A stretch of 7,716 nt of DNA. Source: Candidatus Pacearchaeota archaeon (GTDB taxonomy: Archaea > Nanoarchaeota > Nanoarchaeia > Pacearchaeales > GW2011-AR1). Shown piece after piece: positions 1-5,843 of the stretch. The stretch covers positions 1 through 7,716 of the forward strand of contig JALOBN010000087.1 of NCBI GenBank assembly GCA_023228245.1. Reading direction: 5' to 3'. The position numbers were made by a program, and so were the translations under genes. A model generated the notes under the pieces. The model had not been told where the DNA came from and did no database searches. It saw nothing but the letters and a program-made list of their open reading frames with translations. The first letter of the stretch is position 1; the number at the start of each line of letters is the position of its first letter.

Positions 1-173
1 ACATGGATTACGGAGGCTTCACCGACCCTCTCCTTAACTGATTTGATTAATTGGGTGCCTAATCCTTTACGACGCATGTTCTCATCAACGATAATGTCTA
101 CAATCTCTGTCACACCACCGGGTTTGGTGTGATAGAGCAACTTACCCCCAGGTATTTTTAGTTCAATGCACAT
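1..173 (-). CDS. GNAT-family N-acetyltransferase, partial (C-terminus beyond left edge)
   Basis: This gene begins at ATG 173 and runs off the left edge after 57 codons. The visible protein starts MCIELKIPGG and continues into EIVDIIVDENMRRKGLGTQL at residues 23-42. That is the beta4-alpha3 core of the GNAT fold, and R-R-K-G-L-G at residues 34-39 fits the (R/Q)xxGx(G/A) loop that binds the acetyl-CoA pyrophosphate. A good ribosome site, AGGAG at 181-185, lies 7 bases before the ATG and fixes the start. It follows the glycosyltransferase gene by 49 bases on the same strand, so it is probably co-transcribed. GNAT enzymes move an acyl group from CoA to an amine. In this context an amino sugar is one possible acceptor, but a protein or small-molecule acceptor cannot be excluded. 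The catalytic and substrate-specific part is outside the window. Confidence 0.85.
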   Translation of the reverse strand, partial: MCIELKIPGGKLLYHTKPGGVTEIVDIIVDENMRRKGLGTQLIKSVKERVGEASVIH

Positions 174-180
174 TCCTACT

Positions 181-185
181 CTCCT
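181..185 (-). promoter_or_regulatory. Ribosome binding site of the GNAT gene
   Basis: AGGAG on the minus strand, 7 bases upstream of ATG 173. It is a near-consensus Shine-Dalgarno sequence and supports this ATG as the start of a gene only partly visible in the window. Confidence 0.75.
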
Positions 186-222
186 AGTAGCGATCACAAG
201 TGGCTCCTCTAGCATGGTGACG

Positions 223-1104
223 TTAGATACACCAGGTTATTGCTTCTGAATCTTGCTGCAGCACTTCTGGAATAGGTCCAGTGTATTTGATAATGGATGC
301 TCCATGGGGCAATTTCTTGCCTGGTTTCCATGTTTCAAAGGCAGCGCGACAGTCTACGTACATCTGCCGTCCATCGTTTAATCCTTCACCACGGGCAATA
401 TAGTATCTGTGCTTGGCAGCACGAATCTTGTTGATAGAGGCAAAGGCTAGATGGGCGCATTCGGGATGATTGCCGGGCATTGAGTCATAGCGAATAACGG
501 CTTTGGATAGTAGTTTGCCATTAGCCTCAGGCCAGTTGTGATTGGAAGCATAGGTTAGTCCAGGGAAGTATCGCCAGCCTCTGATATGCGGTATGTCCCA
601 GTAGGCTCCTACAACTTCCAAACCAAACAGGGACCAATCTCGTATTGAACCAGGACGCCAGGGGTAACGATGCTTGAAACGAAAGCCGGTAGCGTTCCTA
701 GAGGAGTTGCCCATCAACTTTGTGATTTGGTCTTGGTCAGCGCATGTATAAAACTCATCTGCGTCTAGTATGAATAGGAAGTCTGGTCTTGACTCATTAG
801 CTACCTTCAGGTATTGCTGCCGAGACTCAACCTTGCCCTGGGCTGGGTCTTTATTGGAAGAGAAGCCGAATGGGATGTAGATGACCCGTGGGTCTTTTTC
901 TGATAACTCCTTAAGGAACTGACTAGTGCCGTCTACGCTCAACCCAGCCTCAGTAACCATTGTCGGGTTGGCCTTGGCGTAGTACCTATCGGCTGACTCG
1001 ACAAACACCCACTGGTTCATCTTAGGCCAGTCTTTATGCTGTTCATACAGGTTTGGCAAGTGCTCCATCTCGTTGAGCACAAGCGTAGCAAGCATTATTG
1101 ACAT
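223..1104 (-). CDS. Glycosyltransferase, GT-A type (family 2-like), with DADEF motif
   Basis: Probable nucleotide-sugar-dependent glycosyltransferase. From ATG 1104 it encodes 293 residues starting MSIMLATLVLNEMEHL, the typical first beta strand of GT-A enzymes (ATLVLNE). The DXD-type metal and nucleotide-sugar motif is DADEF at residues 114-118, bases 751-765, preceded by the hydrophobic strand DFLFIL. The C-terminal half is rich in Trp, His and Tyr, as expected for acceptor recognition. No signal peptide or membrane segment is visible. The frame opens further upstream at GTG 1119, which would overlap the sulfotransferase stop by four bases (GTGA). However, GAGGGGG at 1107-1113 is better placed for ATG 1104 or ATG 1095. 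It directly follows the sulfotransferase gene. The sugar donor and acceptor cannot be read from the sequence. The fold-level call is firm; the family number is not. Confidence 0.8.
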   Translation of the reverse strand: MSIMLATLVLNEMEHLPNLYEQHKDWPKMNQWVFVESADRYYAKANPTMVTEAGLSVDGTSQFLKELSEKDPRVIYIPFGFSSNKDPAQGKVESRQQYLKVANESRPDFLFILDADEFYTCADQDQITKLMGNSSRNATGFRFKHRYPWRPGSIRDWSLFGLEVVGAYWDIPHIRGWRYFPGLTYASNHNWPEANGKLLSKAVIRYDSMPGNHPECAHLAFASINKIRAAKHRYYIARGEGLNDGRQMYVDCRAAFETWKPGKKLPHGASIIKYTGPIPEVLQQDSEAITWCI

Positions 1105-1106
1105 AT

Positions 1107-1113
1107 CCCCCTC
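1107..1113 (-). promoter_or_regulatory. Ribosome binding site deciding the start of the left-hand glycosyltransferase
   Basis: GAGGGGG on the minus strand. Its GAGG core is 5 bases from ATG 1104, and the last G is 11 bases from ATG 1095. It lies inside the GTG 1119 version of the reading frame. This argues that the longer form is not the main product, although GTGA-type translational coupling at 1119 remains possible. Confidence 0.5.
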
Positions 1114-1115
1114 GC

Positions 1116-1772
1116 TCACGGCTCAATATAACTGCTGGCTTGCGCCAGATCGTAACCAAATTGCTCCATTGCCTGCTTCTCAATCCCCGCTGTCTGTGCA
1201 GCTAAAGCTCTAGGATAGATGGCTTGGGCTAAGAACTGTGGGTCACTGCTGTTGATTCTAGGTAAAGACAGATTGGGCAAATCCAATATCCACTCTAAGT
1301 CTTCTTTCAAGCATTCAAACTTGCCCACGAACTTAATCCCTTCGGTGTAACGACTGTACAGCCTTGACACCATCCCTTCTGGGTAGGCTTGCAGTCGCAT
1401 CGTCACCCAATCCACAAAGTCACCTGTCCCAATCGAATCGATCTCATCTGGCCCTGGCTTAGTAGCAAGGAAGGTTTCCAGGCTACCGCGCTTGGTCATC
1501 GTAAAGGCCCATTGGGAGCGATACCAATCCAGCGGGTGCCGTACAAAGGCAAAGCAGGTAGCTGGATCAATGCCCAATGTACTGTAGTTAGCATGAGGAA
1601 TGATGTTTGGGTCGGTTGTATCGTTACGGAATGGCCAATCAACGGGGTTGACTACAGTCAAGTCGTCCTCGTTAGCCAACAATTGGTATTCCCTAAGCAC
1701 ATGACGGATAGTTTGTCCACCTGTCTTCGGCACATGCAAGAACACCAACCCACTATTCAGTAGCAATGCCAC
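1116..1772 (-). CDS. Sulfotransferase family protein (PAPS-dependent)
   Basis: This 218-residue protein has both PAPS-binding signatures of sulfotransferases. FLHVPKTGGQTI at residues 11-22 is the 5'-phosphosulfate-binding loop (PKTGxxT). FVRHPLDWYRS at residues 76-86 is the 3'-phosphate-binding strand and helix (RxPxxRxxS-like). Both resemble the carbohydrate sulfotransferase group rather than cytosolic phenol sulfotransferases. The length is short but enough for a minimal domain. No signal peptide or transmembrane anchor is seen, unlike Golgi carbohydrate sulfotransferases, so it should act in the host cytoplasm on host-made PAPS. Start is GTG 1772 with GGAG at 1780-1783, 7 bases upstream; it overlaps the upstream glycosyltransferase by 20 bases, which suggests coupled translation. 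It sits between two glycosyltransferase genes, so a sugar hydroxyl or amine is the likely acceptor (inference). No PAPS-synthesis gene is in the window. Confidence 0.85.
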   Translation of the reverse strand: MALLLNSGLVFLHVPKTGGQTIRHVLREYQLLANEDDLTVVNPVDWPFRNDTTDPNIIPHANYSTLGIDPATCFAFVRHPLDWYRSQWAFTMTKRGSLETFLATKPGPDEIDSIGTGDFVDWVTMRLQAYPEGMVSRLYSRYTEGIKFVGKFECLKEDLEWILDLPNLSLPRINSSDPQFLAQAIYPRALAAQTAGIEKQAMEQFGYDLAQASSYIEP

Positions 1773-2775
1773 AGACTTGCTCCAGTGCAGATAGGTATCG
1801 TGGCTTCAGTACTTCCCAACTGTTCGCTTCAGCCCATTGCTTGCCCTTGATGGAAAACTCCTCGATGTTGCGGTTGTACCAAGTGTCAATGCAGTAGGCA
1901 ATCTCTCTAGGTTCTACTATGGCTGACTCAACTGGTACAGCAATTTGCTCATCACGGTAGCGATAGATGGGTATCAGCGGGTCAGTAGGCAACCACGTAT
2001 TGGAAGGAAACCGATTGCTTGCCATGACCAACATACCGCTGGCATAAGCCTCTTGGAGTGGCAAGCTAAGGCCGTTGAATTTCTCGGGGAAGACAAACAC
2101 GTCGCCTTCCTCAAACATCGAGTCATAAGGAAAGTCCCCTAGTTGCAGATCCAGCCTTGGGTCAGACTTAGCTTGGCGGAATAGGGCTGACACACGGTCT
2201 TCAGACGACCTCGCGCGCTTAGGCCCCAGGATGCCCGGTTGCCCGCGTAAGGTTAGGCGTACGGGGCTGTATATGTAGGGCAGGGCTTGCAGTAGCTCTG
2301 GCGTACCGTTGCGAAACCCACTTCCGCCGTGCCCAGCATTGTGGACAAAGTGTAGGGCCTTGGTTCTAAGCTTCCAGGGCTTCTCCACTGGCACTGGAAT
2401 AAACTGGGCTCCTAATCGGCTAGGCTTGTGTTCGTAGTATCGCAAGTCTAGCAGAGAAGGACATAGATACATGTCAATCGGTACGGGTAGATTGGGAGGA
2501 GTCCACTCATACATAGGCATCAGCACAATGGGAATGCCTTTGGCCTTTGCCTTTCTGGCGACATTCCAATCAATAGCCGTCTCAAACAGCAGTAGAACGT
2601 CTAACTCATCTAAGAATTGGTCAGCACCAACCTGAGTTGGATACCAATCCCAGTGGGTGTCGTAATGCGGGTGTTGGATAACCATCATCCTGTTGACAAC
2701 CCCATGGTCGTAGAACGCCTTGGCTAGGATGCCCAGTCCTGATTGCGTAGCCCACCCAATCGACCCTACTTTCAT
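1753..2775 (-). CDS. Glycosyltransferase, GT-B type (family 4-like)
   Basis: Predicted retaining glycosyltransferase of 340 residues. The N-terminus MKVGSIGWATQSGLG is the first Rossmann strand with the glycine loop of GT-B enzymes. The C-terminal domain begins around residue 140 with FVHNAGHGGSGFRNG, a loop often seen in GT4 relatives. DVFVFPEKFNGLSLPLQEAYASG at about residues 224-246 is the donor-binding region. The usual E-x7-E motif reads N-G-L-S-L-P-L-Q-E (residues 233-241), so Asn stands where the first Glu would be; related phage and bacterial enzymes are also variable there. No membrane segment is visible. The frame is open up to GTG 2793, which would overlap the upstream stop. ATG 2775 has GAGGG 7 bases before it, so I chose ATG. 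It follows the preceding glycosyltransferase by 11 bases and overlaps the sulfotransferase start. Donor and acceptor are unknown. Confidence 0.85.
   Translation of the reverse strand: MKVGSIGWATQSGLGILAKAFYDHGVVNRMMVIQHPHYDTHWDWYPTQVGADQFLDELDVLLLFETAIDWNVARKAKAKGIPIVLMPMYEWTPPNLPVPIDMYLCPSLLDLRYYEHKPSRLGAQFIPVPVEKPWKLRTKALHFVHNAGHGGSGFRNGTPELLQALPYIYSPVRLTLRGQPGILGPKRARSSEDRVSALFRQAKSDPRLDLQLGDFPYDSMFEEGDVFVFPEKFNGLSLPLQEAYASGMLVMASNRFPSNTWLPTDPLIPIYRYRDEQIAVPVESAIVEPREIAYCIDTWYNRNIEEFSIKGKQWAEANSWEVLKPRYLSALEQVCGIATE
1780..1783 (-). promoter_or_regulatory. Ribosome binding site of the sulfotransferase gene
   Basis: GGAG on the minus strand, 7 bases before GTG 1772, inside the 3' end of the upstream glycosyltransferase gene. 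It supports the GTG start and a 20-base gene overlap. Confidence 0.6.
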
Positions 2776-2782
2776 TGGCTTA

Positions 2783-2787
2783 CCCTC
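2783..2787 (-). promoter_or_regulatory. Ribosome binding site deciding the start of the GT-B glycosyltransferase
   Basis: GAGGG on the minus strand, 7 bases before ATG 2775. It overlaps the stop codon of the upstream gene (2787-2789), a layout that favours translational coupling. It makes the ATG more likely than GTG 2793. Confidence 0.65.
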
Positions 2788-3476
2788 TACCACCTGCTAA
2801 GTAGCTTTAAGGCATCGTAGCTCTCACCACGAAAGCTAATAGCCTGCGCTTGCTTGGCATTGCCCATTGAACTGAAAACACCAGTATGTTGAACTAAGCT
2901 GGGGTTGTGGACGTATTCTTTCCACCCCGCTTTCTTGAATGCCGTGACGATGCCACCATCAATAGCACGCCAACCCCGTTGTGCATCTTGCGGCCGATTG
3001 ACAATGTGCTCGTGGCATAGCAGGGTAATCACTGCTTCATGGCTGAAGACTAAGGCAACAGCCCCTTTGCCTAACTGGTCCGATAGATACCATCCCACTT
3101 TGCCATTGCAGAGAGTCTGGTTGCGAGGGAAGGTATACAGGTTGCAGTAGCCCCGCTCTGGATAGGGTGCCTGCTCTAAGTATTCACGTAGGTTGGGGTA
3201 GGTAACGAAATCATCTTGGAACATGGCATAGCGGTCGGCACTTGGGTTGCGAATGTACAATTCGGCTAGGCCCAAGATCCAATTACCGAAGGTGCGAATA
3301 CTGGGAGTCCTGACCGTTACGTCTAAGTCAAATCGTTCGTAACCTAAGCTACTTTCTGCTCCATCCACGAACAACCTGGGGCAATCGAAACCTGCCTTGG
3401 CTAGCGAAGCAATCGTCTTGACTAGCAAGGTGTCTCGCCTGGTGGGTACTGTGGTTATGCCGTAAGCCCATTCCAT
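2787..3476 (-). CDS. Probable glycosyltransferase, GT-A-like, with QDDF motif
   Basis: This 229-residue protein looks like a small GT-A glycosyltransferase. The N-terminus reads WAYGITTVPTRR, followed by a helix and FVDGA, matching the first Rossmann-like strands of family 2-type enzymes. YAMFQDDF at residues 83-90 ends a hydrophobic strand with an acidic pair and is the candidate DXD-equivalent. Near the C-terminus PSLVQHTGVFSSMGN (about residues 191-205) resembles the HxG segment that closes the active site in related enzymes. There is no signal peptide or membrane helix. ATG 3476 is the obvious start, but I see no clear Shine-Dalgarno sequence before it (the leader reads AATTTTACCT). It may depend on readthrough coupling from the gene 42 bases upstream. 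Substrates are unknown. The fold call is inference from motifs and is less certain than for the other two glycosyltransferases. Confidence 0.65.
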   Translation of the reverse strand: MEWAYGITTVPTRRDTLLVKTIASLAKAGFDCPRLFVDGAESSLGYERFDLDVTVRTPSIRTFGNWILGLAELYIRNPSADRYAMFQDDFVTYPNLREYLEQAPYPERGYCNLYTFPRNQTLCNGKVGWYLSDQLGKGAVALVFSHEAVITLLCHEHIVNRPQDAQRGWRAIDGGIVTAFKKAGWKEYVHNPSLVQHTGVFSSMGNAKQAQAISFRGESYDALKLLSRW

Positions 3477-3518
3477 AGGTAAAATTCGGTTAAAGTTTTG
3501 TTGTGGTAACAGCCGATA
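3477..3518 (-). other. Short intergenic spacer, nothing recognised
   Basis: Forty-two AT-rich bases between the Cys-x-Cys protein gene and the GT-A gene. I looked for a ribosome site, a stem followed by a T-run, and a promoter on the minus strand and found none that are convincing. Confidence 0.4.
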
Positions 3519-4004
3519 CTAAGAGGCAGGTCGCATTTCAAAGGTATTAGCTAGCTGGTGTATTGGGTCATTTAGTAGTGCCCGCTTGGCTGTATCCTTA
3601 GCATTGCGGATTGCTTTGTTGACTAACGATTTACCAAGCGACCTTACGAAAGGGAGGTGACGCTTTGTTGCTTCTTCCTCTAGCCAATCAACAATCAACT
3701 CAATGTTTTTCTCACACCACTCGATGCCGCGACGGTCCATTTCCAAGGCGCGAGACTTGCACTTGCATCCTTCGCTGGCTCTGATATGCCACTTGGCTAG
3801 CAACTTGCTTAGTTCAGTACCTACCCCGCCTTTATTGGCTTGGGTAGCCTCAGGGATAGAGGCACCTGCACGTGAAGTAATGCTGGGCAGCCCCTCAGCA
3901 ACAGACTTGGGTGGGAACCTGTCTTCCAACCAAGCCTGTCGATAATGAGGGTTTGTGTCAACTAGCTTTTGCCAATTTGGATAGTTACTCAAATCAACTG
4001 GCAT
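3519..4004 (-). CDS. Conserved protein of unnamed family with Cys-x-Cys...Cys helical domain
   Basis: From ATG 4004 the protein has 161 residues. The N-terminal third (MPVDLSNYPNWQKLV) is polar and probably flexible. From about residue 60 it has a compact domain: GVGTELSKLL, then GCKCKSRALEMDRRG, then WCEKNIELIVDWLEEEA, then a basic helical tail with KAIRNAKDTAKRA. I recall the GVGTEL...GCxC...MDRxGxxWC...IVxWLxEEA pattern from proteins fused to or next to glycosyltransferases in phages and bacteria. I know no name or function for it. The Cys-x-Cys plus downstream Cys could bind a metal or form a disulfide; this is inference. GGAAG at 4013-4017 is 8 bases before ATG 4004, so this start is preferred over TTG 4019. 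It heads the glycan cassette, which suggests an accessory role for the transferases. Confidence 0.7.
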   Translation of the reverse strand: MPVDLSNYPNWQKLVDTNPHYRQAWLEDRFPPKSVAEGLPSITSRAGASIPEATQANKGGVGTELSKLLAKWHIRASEGCKCKSRALEMDRRGIEWCEKNIELIVDWLEEEATKRHLPFVRSLGKSLVNKAIRNAKDTAKRALLNDPIHQLANTFEMRPAS

Positions 4005-4005
4005 G

Positions 4006-4017
4006 AAAGGAACTTCC
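4006..4017. promoter_or_regulatory. Interleaved ribosome binding sites of two divergent genes
   Basis: AAAGGA at 4006-4011 on the plus strand is 7 bases before ATG 4019 of the membrane protein gene. GGAAG at 4013-4017 on the minus strand is 8 bases before ATG 4004 of the Cys-x-Cys protein gene. The two start codons face away from each other with only 14 bases between them. There is no room for a promoter, so each gene must be transcribed from inside or beyond the other. Confidence 0.65.
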
Positions 4018-4018
4018 A

Positions 4019-4522
4019 ATGAAAAGGAAATGGTTTAATGTTGAGTCCCTGAGAGTAGCGATCATTGTAGTAATGCTAGTGGGTTTCGTATGCTTGGCAT
4101 TGCTGAAACGAGATGGGATCCAAAAATTCAGACCCGCTCCTGATGATATTCGAGAAGAGACAACCACAACAGAGAAGACCCCAGAGACCACTAGTAGCCA
4201 ATTGGCTACTAGTGAAGCAGTCTGCAATACCCTTTTCGATGAATGGTTGCGAAGCATTAAGGCAATTGCTGATGGTGACAGCTCACTTGAATCTTCCACT
4301 AGGCTATTTGAGGCAGCTAGAAAAGTGCATGGATTTAGGGTTGCCTCAGGACACCCCGTATTTCTTGTAGAAAACACAAACGCTTTGAAAAGGCACAGAG
4401 CGATCATTCACCTACACCAACTAGCGGCTACCTTATTAGACAAACCAGAGAGTCAAAAAATTAGATTGGAGTTGATTCAGGGAATACAAAACCTAGAGAG
4501 GAATTCATCTAAGACTCAGTAA
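4019..4522 (+). CDS. Small single-pass membrane protein of unknown function (only plus-strand gene)
   Basis: A 167-residue protein I do not recognise. It starts MKRKWFNVESLR, a basic head, followed by one hydrophobic helix at residues 13-29 (AIIVVMLVGFVCLALL) and then KR. This predicts N-terminus in, C-terminus out. C25 is not in a lipobox. Residues 44-66 are a Thr/Ser/Glu-rich linker (EETTTTEKTPETTSS). The rest looks alpha-helical and soluble (DEWLRSIKAIADGD, LFEAARKVHGF, a helical C-terminus). AAAGGA at 4006-4011 supports ATG 4019. It is the only gene on this strand: its start is 14 bases from a divergent start, and its end overlaps the convergent cysteine-rich gene by 14 bases. Such an inserted, opposite-strand gene fits a phage 'moron' with its own promoter; a lysis role such as an inner-membrane spanin is possible but unsupported. 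A hydrophobic minus-strand frame opposite it is judged a shadow. Confidence 0.7.
   Translation: MKRKWFNVESLRVAIIVVMLVGFVCLALLKRDGIQKFRPAPDDIREETTTTEKTPETTSSQLATSEAVCNTLFDEWLRSIKAIADGDSSLESSTRLFEAARKVHGFRVASGHPVFLVENTNALKRHRAIIHLHQLAATLLDKPESQKIRLELIQGIQNLERNSSKTQ
4189..4214. repeat. Perfect 26-base palindrome inside the membrane protein gene
   Basis: The half-site CACTAGTAGCCAA at 4189-4201 is followed immediately by its exact reverse complement TTGGCTACTAGTG at 4202-4214. It codes for residues 58-65 (TSSQLATS) in the Thr/Ser linker of the plus-strand gene. Each arm also contains the 6-base palindrome ACTAGT. By simple arithmetic a given position has a chance of about 4^-13, so roughly one in ten thousand for a window of this size. 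It could be an operator for a dimeric protein, or an RNA hairpin that forms in transcripts from either strand. Confidence 0.85.
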
Positions 4523-5825
4523 CTATCATAGTTAGGACAATGAAGCACACCCATCTAGGACCCAATTCTCCATCATTACGAAATTCGCAACAGTCCATTA
4601 GACTTGGGCATGTGTTTTGTACGTAGGAGTCGGAAAACATAACTTCGCCAGAAAACTCAAATACCCACGATAATGGATTGCATGTTGATTCTGATGTTGA
4701 GTAGAATGCGCCGCCAAAAGTATCCAGGAGTGGACAACATTCTGGGGCATACCCTTCAACAGGTCCGTTAGGTGTAGCTCCACTTAGTGTCAGTATTCGT
4801 CCTACAGGCCCGTAGGTTGGGTTTCCTACTCCATCAGGGCAGGCTAGAACAGCAGTAAATGCCATTGTTGGAGTCAGATCACCAGCTCGTGGACCAAGGC
4901 AACTGGGCCCATTTAGAATCTGACCAACCCAGGTTTGTGGAGAACAGTCCTCAGTGAGCAGAGATATAGACACCCCATCTAACCCAAAGCAGTCTAAAGC
5001 TGTCCCTGGTACAGCAATAGTCAGGCTAAGGTGTGAAGGCATTGGGTAACTTGGCTCTTCTAGGCTTTCTAGACAGTCACACACCCCACATGGAAAGCAA
5101 TCCTGCTTATTGTCTACGTCTATTTGATCTAATTGCCAGTCTGTAATGGCTACAGCATGGCTACAGCTATGCTTGAATCCCGCGTGTAAACCACATGGCC
5201 CTTCATCATTGCACGTAATTGAAGGAATGTTAGCTACAACTGTGTATTCAGTGCCTTCATTTGCGTACATGACTCCTTTGCGAACACAGGCTTCAAGTTG
5301 AATGTACCCTTCAAGTCCAGTGAACGGGCTCTCACATGTCGCAAGTAAGGTTTCTGCGCTCTCTACAACGCTGTAGATTTGATCTAAAACTAGACCTTCT
5401 GCGCTATCAGGCAAAGTCTTACGATACTCTAGATAGTTGGCGGTGTCCTTGTAATCCAACAGAAGACTGTAACTGTCTCCGTACTGTCTGTTGTCAGGGA
5501 TAATTGTGCATATGGCTCGCATCCACCGGCTGCAATAGCCAGGGACATTGATGCAGTCAGAGCACAGAATATTCTCTGTGTTGTTAGTACCCTGTGGGAC
5601 GCAGACAGAAGTACGGACAATAGCCCCAGGAGTACCTACCTCAACCAACAACCCACTGGTTGGACAATTGTTTTGGATGACTGCCCAATACCCGAAGTCA
5701 TCTGGCTCAGGAACCCAATAGGGCATGACCTCCCCATCAGGATGCCACTCTTCGCAGAAGTTGTCGTAGAAATACCAACAGCCTTCTGGGCAACAGCACC
5801 ACCAACCACCAGTTTCACTAACCAT
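4509..5825 (-). CDS. Cysteine-rich phage protein, probably virion-associated
   Basis: This 438-residue protein contains about 31 cysteines (about 7 percent). The N-terminus is unusual: MVSETGGWWCCCPEGCW, rich in Trp and Cys. The middle (about residues 50-240) has regularly spaced Cys. CFPCGVCDC at about residues 242-250 marks a junction. The remaining 190 residues form a beta-rich Cys domain: PSHLSLTI, then LDCFGLDGVSISL, SCLGP, a late PLSWVFEF strand, MDCC, and an end with FIVLTMIVTE. I recall this C-terminal pattern, ending in a short -xxITE strand, from proteins in Planctomycetota phage structural regions; that is memory, not a search. There is no signal peptide. ATG 5825 has AGGG 5 bases upstream, and the gene starts 18 bases after the upstream structural gene ends. 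Its 3' end overlaps the plus-strand gene by 14 bases. A tail fibre or decoration role is inference. Confidence 0.6.
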   Translation of the reverse strand: MVSETGGWWCCCPEGCWYFYDNFCEEWHPDGEVMPYWVPEPDDFGYWAVIQNNCPTSGLLVEVGTPGAIVRTSVCVPQGTNNTENILCSDCINVPGYCSRWMRAICTIIPDNRQYGDSYSLLLDYKDTANYLEYRKTLPDSAEGLVLDQIYSVVESAETLLATCESPFTGLEGYIQLEACVRKGVMYANEGTEYTVVANIPSITCNDEGPCGLHAGFKHSCSHAVAITDWQLDQIDVDNKQDCFPCGVCDCLESLEEPSYPMPSHLSLTIAVPGTALDCFGLDGVSISLLTEDCSPQTWVGQILNGPSCLGPRAGDLTPTMAFTAVLACPDGVGNPTYGPVGRILTLSGATPNGPVEGYAPECCPLLDTFGGAFYSTSESTCNPLSWVFEFSGEVMFSDSYVQNTCPSLMDCCEFRNDGELGPRWVCFIVLTMIVTES

Positions 5826-5843
5826 AAATACCCTATGCCCTTA

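Noticed and set aside
1389..1763. Plus-strand frame of 124 residues
   Set aside because: It is entirely antisense to the sulfotransferase, whose motifs are unmistakable, and its product shows no recognisable domain.
3941..3946. GATAAT as a -10 element for the plus-strand gene
   Set aside because: At 17 bases upstream the matching hexamer is CCTGTC, a poor -35, so a promoter is not supported by sequence alone.
3994..4407. Minus-strand frame of 137 residues with hydrophobic segments, in the same direction as the main gene array
   Set aside because: It lies opposite the plus-strand membrane gene, is serine-rich without coherent domains, and has no well-placed ribosome site. The plus-strand product has a clear basic head, one membrane helix and a good Shine-Dalgarno sequence.
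4520..4534. Inverted repeat TAACTA-TCA-TAGTTA at the convergent gene ends, considered as a terminator
   Set aside because: The stem is only six AT-rich pairs with no following T-run, so it is too weak to call an intrinsic terminator.
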